Positions 7,530-12,405 of a stretch of DNA of 22,579 nucleotides are shown here, one piece after another; positions within the stretch are counted from its first letter, which is position 1; each line of letters opens with the position of its first letter. Below the pieces are notes generated by a model. The model did not search any database, was not told the DNA's origin, and worked only from the letters and a program-made list of their open reading frames with translations. The translations under genes were made by a program, and so were the position numbers. The stretch comes from a virus, in the IMG/VR virus record IMGVR_UViG_3300045999_001053, positions 1-22,579 of that record; one strand, given 5' to 3'.

Positions 7530-8444
7530 CTATCGGCTGTAGTGAACTCTGGCTGGATACTGTTGCTGTTGTGCTTTTGTTTCCTCTGCCAAGCGTTGTG
7601 TGTATAGTGCAAAGAGTTGTCGTGTTGCATTTCCAGATGAACCATATGGACGTTTAGCATCTGTCTCATCTGCTTGCGGGCTAACCATTGAAGCACGGGC
7701 TGGGTCAAGATAGGTAAGTAATCTATACGCAGCGCCAAGAACTACCACGTCTCTAACAGACTCAGGTAATCCAGTTGTTGTTGTAAATACATCTGAGTTG
7801 GTAGATAATGCTGCTGGCTCAGTTGCATATACAACCTTTACAGTTCTACCAGGAGTAATAATATCTCCAATGGTTACTGTTTGCGATGTAGCACCCCAAG
7901 TAGTAATCTCTGGTAGTGCATCAAAGTCAAATCTTTTAACACGAATCCATTCTTTAGATGGACCAATGCTTTCCCAGTGCATTGTTAATATGTTTCTAAT
8001 ATTTAAATTTTCTAATTCATAGGTGCTAACTGCTGCATTATAAGTAAATGTTGTTTGTTTAACTGCAAAAATAGATGAGCCTAATGCACGAATAGTGTCA
8101 TTAATAGCACGCTTTACTACGTAGCGTGGAAAGGTTGGGCTAATAACAACCCTAGACCCAGCAGCAGCGGTAGAAGGTGTGGTGCCCAGATAACCACGAC
8201 CATATGGAGATACGGTTGCTGTATTAGAAATACGGTCAAAGGAATCAATCCACAATAATTCTTCGCCAATTTCAATAGTACCCTTACCAAGGTCTGTACT
8301 TGCAAGTTGTAGAATTGTGGGGCTGGCAATGGTAGATGTTGTAGTGGCTAGTGTTGCAGTAAGATGTGTAGACTTATCCTGCTGTAGGGTATAGCCAGCA
8401 AGGTTAATAAGAACTTCATCAACCATATTGTTTAGAGTAGACAC
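7530..8444 (-). CDS. Head-to-tail adaptor / connector-like protein
   Basis: A 304-aa protein starting at a GTG with AAGGT 9 nt upstream, 11 nt after the preceding stop; an internal ATG at codon 7 is an alternative. The N-terminus (1-25) is a helix, NNMVDEVLINLAGY. Residues 28-103 form a small beta domain (GTIEIGEELLWIDSFD, TVSPYGRGYLG, GSRVVISP). Helices follow at 105-122 (YVVKRAINDTIRALG), then a beta section. A C-terminal helix, LPESVRDVVVLGAAYRLLTYLDPARA, is of the kind seen in phage adaptor and neck proteins that dock under the portal. The position between capsid-linked genes and the fibre suits a connector. The assignment rests on helix layout and context, and no enzymatic motif is visible. 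The beta domain resembles the N-terminal domain of the neighbouring fibre. Confidence 0.65.
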   Translation of the reverse strand: MSTLNNMVDEVLINLAGYTLQQDKSTHLTATLATTTSTIASPTILQLASTDLGKGTIEIGEELLWIDSFDRISNTATVSPYGRGYLGTTPSTAAAGSRVVISPTFPRYVVKRAINDTIRALGSSIFAVKQTTFTYNAAVSTYELENLNIRNILTMHWESIGPSKEWIRVKRFDFDALPEITTWGATSQTVTIGDIITPGRTVKVVYATEPAALSTNSDVFTTTTGLPESVRDVVVLGAAYRLLTYLDPARASMVSPQADETDAKRPYGSSGNATRQLFALYTQRLAEETKAQQQQYPARVHYSR

Positions 8445-8455
8445 TATAATTTACC

Positions 8456-8692
8456 TTATCTGTACTTAGATGTTTTTTTGGCTATTGGTTTTGGTTGTTT
8501 AACAAACTGCTTTCCTTTTGCATTACCCGCAGCCTTAGCCTTATTGGTTGCTGCTTTTTCTGCTGGACTTAATGCTGCCCAAGCAGCCTCAGGTAGATAT
8601 CTTTTCTTACCTTTAGATGGTTTACCATCAGAAGTTTTCCACTTCTGTTTAGTCCAATCCTTTAAAGACTTTTGAGATTTAGCAAGTGCCAT
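8456..8692 (-). CDS. Small basic phage protein, 78 aa
   Basis: A 78-aa lysine-rich protein. Its N-terminal half reads SLKDWTKQKWKTSDGKPSKG and is followed by KRYLPEAAWAALSPAEKAATN, then a Lys/Ala/Gln tail ending TSKYR. The WTKQKW...GKPS...RYLPEAAW-LS pattern is one I associate with a recurring family of short phage and large-virus proteins (possibly the DUF5872-type group; the name is from memory and uncertain). No catalytic residues are evident. The start codon shares a base with the stop of the preceding gene (TAATG), and GGGGGA lies 11 nt upstream. It belongs to the run of tiny basic genes between the capsid and the adaptor, so a head-associated or DNA-contacting role is plausible but unproven. 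Confidence 0.82.
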   Translation of the reverse strand: MALAKSQKSLKDWTKQKWKTSDGKPSKGKKRYLPEAAWAALSPAEKAATNKAKAAGNAKGKQFVKQPKPIAKKTSKYR

Positions 8693-8874
8693 TATTTATA
8701 TCCCCCGCCAGCCTTCTTGTATTGCACAGCAAGTAGTTGTGCCTTACGTGCTGACCATTCTCCTGGGTCTCCGCCCTTAGAACCAGCCTTAATCTTCTTA
8801 AACAATGCTGCTCTCATGCCAGGCTTTGTATAGTTACCAGCCTCATTAACTTTAGATTTAGTTTTCTTCTTCAT
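8692..8874 (-). CDS. Small basic phage protein, 60 aa
   Basis: A 60-aa basic protein. I choose the ATG at 8872-8874 because it overlaps the upstream TGA as ATGA; an in-frame TTG two codons earlier is possible. It carries the stretch KSKVNEAGNYTKPGMR, then KKIKAGSKGGDPGEWSARKA, then QLLAVQYKKAGGGYK. The motif AGSKGG-PG-WSARKAQLLA--YK--GGGY is, from memory, widespread in phages, prophages and giant-virus small proteins, sometimes fused to the kind of domain found in the next gene (8456-8692). Finding the two as separate adjacent genes suggests they work together. It is Lys/Arg-rich, so nucleic-acid binding is plausible. The biochemical role is unknown. Confidence 0.8.
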   Translation of the reverse strand: MKKKTKSKVNEAGNYTKPGMRAALFKKIKAGSKGGDPGEWSARKAQLLAVQYKKAGGGYK

Positions 8875-9149
8875 CTGCAACTACAATCCCAAGCACGAAG
8901 TGATTTATTAATTCTAGAGTTGGGGTCTCTTGCTGTCTTGGCAGAGGTTAACTTAGCCTTCATACCGCACATACGACCACAAAAAGACTTACGTCTAGCA
9001 GCAGACTTAGGTGACCTCTTGGCTTCACCAGCCTTAACTGGTGCCTTAAGGTTCATACCTTGTGCTCTAGCAGATGCCCTACCTTTGGCGTTCAAACCAC
9101 CTTGAGGGTTCTTACCTTCTTTGCGTGTCCACGCTGGACTCTTTGCCAT
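8871..9149 (-). CDS. Small basic phage protein of the AWTRKEGKNP-GGLNAKGR type (DUF6321-like)
   Basis: A 92-aa protein when started at the ATG at 9147-9149 (MAKSPAW...). An upstream in-frame GTG at 9198-9200 would add 17 residues, but the added segment does not resemble the rest and lies inside the neighbouring gene. GGGGAG sits only 1 nt before the ATG, unusually close. The protein has PAWTRKEGKNPQGGLNAKGR, a KAPVKAGE linker, then RRKSFCGRMCGMKAKLTSAK and TARDPNSRINKSLRAWDCSC. I recognise this as a common phage/bacterial small-protein family (DUF6321, named from memory). Four Cys (two in FCGRMC, two in DCSC) could bind a metal. It overlaps the upstream 53-aa gene by 38 nt and the downstream gene by 4 nt. 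The role is unknown. Confidence 0.78.
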   Translation of the reverse strand: MAKSPAWTRKEGKNPQGGLNAKGRASARAQGMNLKAPVKAGEAKRSPKSAARRKSFCGRMCGMKAKLTSAKTARDPNSRINKSLRAWDCSCR

Positions 9150-9273
9150 ACTCCCCGTACTTTCCAAGAATAGACCTAATGATTCCGTTTTTACCAACAC
9201 GAACCACTAGGCCATTCTTAATTTGAACTGGATTAAAACCATCATGGCGTTTGTAACTACCAGATGATGCCAT
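9112..9273 (-). CDS. Very small protein, 53 aa, overlapping its neighbour
   Basis: A 53-codon frame from the ATG at 9271-9273 to a TAA at 9112-9114. The ATG shares a base with the TAA of the upstream 57-aa gene (TAATG), the same junction type used at several other places here. The peptide MASSGSYKRHDGFNPVQIKN continues GLVVRVGKNGIIRSILGKYG and ends in a hydrophilic tail. It looks like a tiny beta-rich domain. Without this frame, 9150-9272 would be a 123-nt hole in an otherwise gapless array, which argues that it is real. Its last 38 nt overlap the next gene in another frame. No function is recognisable. Confidence 0.62.
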   Translation of the reverse strand: MASSGSYKRHDGFNPVQIKNGLVVRVGKNGIIRSILGKYGEYGKESSVDTQRR

Positions 9274-9446
9274 TATTTTTTCTTACCTTTAACCTTTAAT
9301 AAGTTAGGATTCTTTTTCTTAGCAGCACTACTTGCTTTCCTCGCACCCGCAGCCAAGATAGCGCCAGCACCTGCCATAGATATTCCCTGCTTCTTTGCAA
9401 TCTGCTTCTGGGCTGCTTTGAATCCCATTCCTTTTTTGGCTTTCAT
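9273..9446 (-). CDS. Very small lysine/alanine-rich protein, 57 aa
   Basis: A 57-codon frame from the ATG at 9444-9446 to a TAA at 9273-9275, joined to both neighbours by TAATG overlaps. The peptide starts MKAKKGMGFKAAQKQIAKKQ, has a small neutral patch GISMAGAGAILAAGARKASS and ends AAKKKNPNLLKVKGKKK. About one residue in three is Lys or Arg. The middle could form a short hydrophobic helix flanked by basic arms, which suits binding to DNA or to the inner face of the capsid. No family is recognised. The overlap pattern and composition shared with adjacent genes are the evidence that it is translated. Confidence 0.68.
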   Translation of the reverse strand: MKAKKGMGFKAAQKQIAKKQGISMAGAGAILAAGARKASSAAKKKNPNLLKVKGKKK

Positions 9447-9646
9447 TATCTACCTCTACGTCCAGGTGGTGAAATTTTAGTTTCGGGTATAAATAATCCT
9501 GGATATTTTTTCTCAATCGCTTTTTTAGCAGCAGCCTCGGCTGCTGCGATACCTTTAGGAGATATTGATTTTTGATATGCATCAATTGCTGCCTTACCTT
9601 TTAATACAGTAGGTTTAGGTTTTGGTGTTTTACTTGGCATTGCCAT
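9446..9646 (-). CDS. Small basic protein, 66 aa
   Basis: A 66-aa protein beginning MAMPSKTPKPKPTVLKGKAA, with a second ATG at codon 3 as an alternative start. It has a Pro/Lys arm at the N-terminus, a central Ala/Lys helix (KGIAAAEAAAKKAIEKK) and a Pro/Arg-rich tail, ISPPGRRGR. The gene starts 1 nt after the upstream TAA and its own TAA overlaps the next ATG. It is one of the seven consecutive tiny genes with basic products. A structural or DNA-binding role inside the particle is an inference from charge and place. Confidence 0.75.
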   Translation of the reverse strand: MAMPSKTPKPKPTVLKGKAAIDAYQKSISPKGIAAAEAAAKKAIEKKYPGLFIPETKISPPGRRGR

Positions 9647-9647
9647 A

Positions 9648-9782
9648 TTACTTCTTCTTACCCATTTTCTTCATGGTCATCTTCTTCATAACCATCTTCT
9701 TATCTGACTTCTTGGCTGCTTTCTTAGCCATAGCCTTGCCCTTCATTGTGTAAGGGAACTTCTTTCCGTCTACCATTGGCAT
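9648..9782 (-). CDS. Very small, extremely lysine-rich protein, 44 aa
   Basis: A 44-codon frame from the ATG at 9780-9782 to a TAA at 9648-9650, with 1-nt gaps to both neighbours. The peptide opens MPMVDGKKFPYTMKGKAMAK and continues as almost uninterrupted Lys/Met/Ala (KKAAKKSDKKMVMKKMTMKK, ending MGKKK). The MPMV-GKKFPYT-KG opening is, from memory, a recurring start of very short phage proteins found near capsid genes. Roughly four in ten residues are lysine, so it must bind polyanions or be part of a disordered basic arm. The composition is reminiscent of histone tails or viral core peptides; that comparison is inference. Confidence 0.75.
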   Translation of the reverse strand: MPMVDGKKFPYTMKGKAMAKKAAKKSDKKMVMKKMTMKKMGKKK

Positions 9783-9783
9783 A

Positions 9784-10233
9784 TTATGCTCCTAGTTCGT
9801 TGATTGTTTTAGCGGTTTTTTTGTTTATTTGTTTTGCATTTGGGTCTTTCTCAGCATTGTAAGCCCTACCCAAATTCTCTGATGCTTTCTCTGCAGCAAC
9901 TATCTTTTCCATAGTTGTGCCTGCTGGCTGGATACCTTGTTTACGGGCATTTCTATAGGCTTCTAGTTCGCCTTCCCATTTACGCATTGGCATAGATGCT
10001 CTGCCATTGGCATCACCTGTGCTCAATTGTAATCCTTTAGCCTTACATCCAAAGCAAGGATTAGCATCACAGTTGCTATGGTCTGCTTGAAAAACTTCTT
10101 CTTTAGTTATAAACGGTTTAGGTGATGTAGCATCACACTCAGTACATCCATATAAGGATACATACTGATTCATCTGACCATCTTTTAATTCATATGCCCA
10201 ATCAAGAACCTTACTCTTGTGGTCGCATTCCAT
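9784..10233 (-). CDS. Cys-rich putative zinc-binding phage protein, 149 aa
   Basis: A 149-aa protein with paired Cys/His in its first 65 residues: C3-x-H5, C30-x2-C33, H52-x2-C55 and C60-x2-C63 (NPCFGCKAKGLQLS). This is enough for one or two zinc sites. The middle (MRKWEGELEAYRNARKQGIQPAG) and C-terminus (Lys/Ala/Asn-rich helices) lack Cys. It resembles hypothetical proteins I associate with actinobacterial phages, in which a CFGCK block precedes a helix with ARKQGIQPAGTT. GGGGGC lies 4 nt before the ATG, 8 nt after the previous stop. The place just downstream of the capsid suggests a virion or assembly function; DNA binding through the zinc module is an alternative. Confidence 0.78.
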   Translation of the reverse strand: MECDHKSKVLDWAYELKDGQMNQYVSLYGCTECDATSPKPFITKEEVFQADHSNCDANPCFGCKAKGLQLSTGDANGRASMPMRKWEGELEAYRNARKQGIQPAGTTMEKIVAAEKASENLGRAYNAEKDPNAKQINKKTAKTINELGA

Positions 10234-10241
10234 ACTGCCCC

Positions 10242-10511
10242 CTATTGTGCTGTGAAGTTAGCCTCTGTAACTCCAACATTGCCTGCAATTAATCTTGTCT
10301 TGGTATCTTCGTCAACTATATGACGGCTGCCGCCAAGGTAAACCTCTTGGTAATTCTGTAAGTCTTCATCTACTAAGTAGCGTACTTGCTTATATACACC
10401 ATTATCACGAATAATAGTTATCCCACGATTTAACTTATAAAAGTAAAACAAGCGGTGTCCACCCGCTGGACCTTCTCTAACTATTGGTGTATCAAAAACA
10501 TATGTAGTCAT
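10242..10511 (-). CDS. Small head-associated hypothetical protein, 89 aa
   Basis: An 89-aa protein of mixed strands, with GPAGGHRLFYFYKLNRGITI, a central NGVYKQVRYLVDEDLQNY and YLGGSRHIVDEDTKTRLIAG. A protein of this design (FDTP...GPAGGHRLF-FYKL-RG...VRY...YLGG) is one I recall directly after capsid genes in actinobacterial phages, where it is unannotated. It is the first gene after the capsid and has AAAGGA 5 nt before the ATG. The capsid gene is separated from it by a GC-rich hairpin, so expression may be lower. A capsid-decorating or head-completion role is inferred from position only. Confidence 0.78.
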   Translation of the reverse strand: MTTYVFDTPIVREGPAGGHRLFYFYKLNRGITIIRDNGVYKQVRYLVDEDLQNYQEVYLGGSRHIVDEDTKTRLIAGNVGVTEANFTAQ

Positions 10512-10529
10512 TTAAGTCCTTTATTAAGA

Positions 10530-10557
10530 GAGGGGCAGGGCGTAAACCCCACCCCTC
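10530..10557 (-). terminator. GC-rich hairpin after the capsid gene (attenuator or mRNA-stabilising element)
   Basis: An imperfect inverted repeat in the 53-nt gap after the capsid stop. GAGGGG (10530-10535) pairs with CCCCTC (10552-10557), then a 2x2 internal loop, then GGG pairs with CCC around a loop at 10541-10546. It is strikingly GC-rich for this AT-rich genome. No clean T-run follows on the minus strand (TCTTAATAAAGG), so full intrinsic termination is doubtful. Partial termination or protection of the capsid mRNA 3' end is more likely. Confidence 0.5.
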
Positions 10558-10564
10558 ATTGCTA

Positions 10565-11770
10565 CTAAAGAGCAGCGATTGATGAACCTGATTCGATTCG
10601 ATACAGTGCTTCTTCACGGTAGCGAGCAAAGCCAAGAACGCCATACCAACCCATTGGGCGATGACGCATTAACTTGTCAACTACTGGTCCGATAACTACA
10701 TGTGGCTCTTCAGCAACGGCTTGTGCCATTGCTTGCTGGCCTGCAATAATTGTACGGAATACACGAGTAACAGGAGTTACGGTTACTGTCGCTCCTGCTG
10801 TAACTGCTGCAGTGTTTGCTGTGTCAACTGTAATGGTTGTTGTTGAACCACTTGTTGAGATAGCAGTAATCTTTGCACCAGATGCAATACCTGTTGCAGC
10901 AATCTTGTCGCCAACTTCAGCACGAGTTGCAATAACAGATGATGTAGCAACACCAATAGTAAATCCTGCTGATGTTCCAGCAACTGTTGTTACTGTTGTT
11001 GCTAATGCTGATTGGTCTGCACCATCTTTGGCTGAGTAAAGACGTGGTGACTCAATATAGAATGCACCTTCGTAGTTACCAATTTCTCCCGCCCAGATGC
11101 GGTCCTGTGAAGAACCGTATTGGTTAGGAAGTAGCCAGCCTTGGCCAGATGATGACTCTGCACGTAGGTCATGTGATACTTCTGGGTGGATACCAGCCCA
11201 GTATAGTGAACCCTTGCGTGCTACAGCCTTAGCAGAACGTAACTTAGCGATAGCCTTACGGATATCTGCTGAGTCAACTGTTCCTGCTGCTGTTAATGTT
11301 GCTGTTGTAGTTGCTGTATTACCTGAGTAGATTACGTTTGTTCCAGCACGCAATGTCTCCATTGCTACTGCATCGATAGAATCTGCTAGGTTGTAAGCGA
11401 TAATGTTTGCGATTGCTGGGTCTACATCAGCAAGGCTGAATAGTTCCAACGCACGTGTTACCAACACTGAGTTACCGTACTCGTTAAGAGTAATAGAAAC
11501 TGTTGTTGGTGTTGACAGTGCTACTGCGTCTGGGTCAGTTGTTTCTGCCAGAGTAGATGTCTTTTGTGCCAAGTCAACGTACTTCTGTAGAACTACGGTT
11601 GAGCCTGGAATTGATTGACGGGCAGGTGTTTTATCTGCGACTGAACGAATTAGTGGTTCAGAACGGAGAGCAAACTCCAATAAGCGGTCATATGCTTGTT
11701 GGACAAGACCTGCACCACCAGCGGTTCCTCCAAGTGTGGACGAACCTACTCCTGTGTATGCATTAGGCAT
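10565..11770 (-). CDS. Major capsid protein, N4-gp56-like family, with inserted beta domain
   Basis: A 401-aa protein with the hallmarks of the N4-gp56-type HK97-fold capsid group: TSTLAETTDPDAVALSTPTT (72-91), a strand-rich LNEYGNSVLVTRALELFS, the helix LADSIDAVAMETLRAG (128-143), AGIHPEVSHDLRAE (192-205), and IWAGEIGNYEGAFYIESPR (225-243). Residues 254-334 look like an extra inserted Gly/Ala/Thr-rich beta domain (VGDKIAATGIASGAKITAIS). The capsid fold then resumes with VFRTIIAGQQAMAQAVAEEP. The ribosome site GGAGGTGA, 3 nt before the ATG, is the strongest in the window, as expected for the most abundant protein, and lies in a hairpin. The scaffold gene is 38 nt upstream. About 150 copies or more per head would be expected from the fold. 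Confidence 0.92.
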   Translation of the reverse strand: MPNAYTGVGSSTLGGTAGGAGLVQQAYDRLLEFALRSEPLIRSVADKTPARQSIPGSTVVLQKYVDLAQKTSTLAETTDPDAVALSTPTTVSITLNEYGNSVLVTRALELFSLADVDPAIANIIAYNLADSIDAVAMETLRAGTNVIYSGNTATTTATLTAAGTVDSADIRKAIAKLRSAKAVARKGSLYWAGIHPEVSHDLRAESSSGQGWLLPNQYGSSQDRIWAGEIGNYEGAFYIESPRLYSAKDGADQSALATTVTTVAGTSAGFTIGVATSSVIATRAEVGDKIAATGIASGAKITAISTSGSTTTITVDTANTAAVTAGATVTVTPVTRVFRTIIAGQQAMAQAVAEEPHVVIGPVVDKLMRHRPMGWYGVLGFARYREEALYRIESGSSIAAL

Positions 11771-11773
11771 TTG

Positions 11774-11788
11774 TCACCTCCAAGGTGA
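11774..11788 (-). promoter_or_regulatory. Hairpin that contains the capsid ribosome binding site
   Basis: On the minus strand a perfect 6-bp stem, TCACCT (11788-11783) with AGGTGA (11779-11774), closes a TGG loop. The 3' arm is the core of the capsid Shine-Dalgarno GGAGGTGA, which ends 3 nt before the ATG at 11768-11770. Folding would hide the binding site. The element could therefore tune capsid translation or serve as a protein-binding operator. It is short, so the stability must be modest. Confidence 0.5.
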
Positions 11789-11808
11789 TTAGAATTACTA
11801 TGGATTAA

Positions 11809-12282
11809 TTATTGATTTGCACGGAGGATGGCAAGAATTTCATCTGCAGATTGTGCATTAGATATCTTTGTTTCCAAATCCTCTGTACGTTCAGGGGTTA
11901 ATGCGTTCTGAGTAAGAACATCTTGCTGCCTTAAGGCTGCTCGATTAAGTTCTTGTTCAGGATTCGCAGACTCTGCGCTTTTTAATCCAAACAAATCAGC
12001 ATTTTCGTCAAGCCAAGAATTAACTGACTCTTCACTAATGTCTTCTAAGTCTTTCATAATTAAGCGTTGCGCCTTTAGATTAACGCCCTTCTTTTCTAGG
12101 ACTTCTTTGACGGTTCTCTCACGCTGCACCTTGGACAATCCCTCAAGTTGCTCAGTCAGTTCCTTGATACGTTTCTCATCAGCACGCTTGGCTTTTCTTA
12201 GTTTCTTAACTAAGTCATCGCCTTGCAGATTGATGTCGTTATCTTGGTCTTCGTCTTCTTCATCCCAGTAGTTGTTGCTCAT
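11809..12282 (-). CDS. Putative capsid scaffolding protein
   Basis: A 157-aa protein counted from the ATG at 12280-12282; an in-frame upstream extension of 31 residues (MGCISLVARAN...) is unlike a scaffold and I reject it. The N-terminus is very acidic (NNYWDEEDEDQDNDINLQGD). It is followed by a long charged coiled-coil (LVKKLRKAKRADEKRIKELTEQLEGL), a helical middle with Lys/Glu, and a Gln/Ala/Glu tail. This composition (acidic head, coiled coil, no cysteine), size and location immediately before the capsid gene are typical of phage scaffolding proteins. The protein is expected inside procapsids and lost or degraded on maturation, possibly by the proteasome-like protease upstream. GAAGGG lies about 11 nt before the start. 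Confidence 0.78.
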   Translation of the reverse strand: MSNNYWDEEDEDQDNDINLQGDDLVKKLRKAKRADEKRIKELTEQLEGLSKVQRERTVKEVLEKKGVNLKAQRLIMKDLEDISEESVNSWLDENADLFGLKSAESANPEQELNRAALRQQDVLTQNALTPERTEDLETKISNAQSADEILAILRANQ

Positions 12283-12405
12283 AGCAACCCACCCTTCTAT
12301 TCGTTGATTAGTCGCAAGCCACAAGTCAATTCGGGGAAATTGGTTGGCTCTTGCTACCAGACTTATACACCCCACGGGGCTGGTCTATCCGTGTGGGGAA
12401 TCTAT
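12283..12405 (-). other. 123-nt intergenic region upstream of the scaffold-capsid genes
   Basis: The longest gap in the window. It begins with a GC-rich hairpin and then has ordinary AT-rich sequence. I looked for a promoter: TTGACT occurs on the minus strand (around 12330), but no good -10 box lies 16-18 nt downstream, and TATAAG just after the hairpin has no -35 partner. A phage-specific promoter driving scaffold and capsid could sit here, but I cannot show one. An in-frame extension of the scaffold gene reaches into the region but has no good start context. Confidence 0.45.
12370..12398 (-). terminator. GC-rich hairpin after the 423-aa gene
   Basis: Inverted repeat: CCCCAC (12370-12375) pairs with GTGGGG (12393-12398), extended by GG/CC after a 2-nt bulge, with a loop of about 11 nt. 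On the minus strand it starts 7 nt after the stop codon of the 423-aa gene. No T-run follows (TGTATAAGTC), so it is not a canonical intrinsic terminator. Like the hairpin after the capsid gene it may limit read-through or protect an mRNA end, and the two bracket the scaffold-capsid pair. Confidence 0.45.

Noticed and set aside
9328-9585. Minus-strand frame of 85 codons in the small-gene region
   Set aside because: It overlaps the 57-aa and 66-aa genes in a different frame. Those two are joined by a TAATG overlap and fit the neighbouring pattern better.
10674-11039. Plus-strand frame of 121 codons antisense to the capsid gene
   Set aside because: No ribosome site, no recognisable sequence, and the opposite strand encodes a clear major capsid protein. 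The composition mirrors the Ala/Thr-rich capsid insert.
12283-12375. Longer scaffold protein starting at 12375
   Set aside because: The 31-residue extension is not acidic or coiled-coil, lies in the hairpin region and has no better ribosome site than the internal ATG before NNYWDEEDED.
12283-12405. Bacterial sigma70-type promoter ahead of scaffold and capsid
   Set aside because: TTGACT and TATAAG-like words occur but not at a proper spacing or order, so I do not call a promoter.
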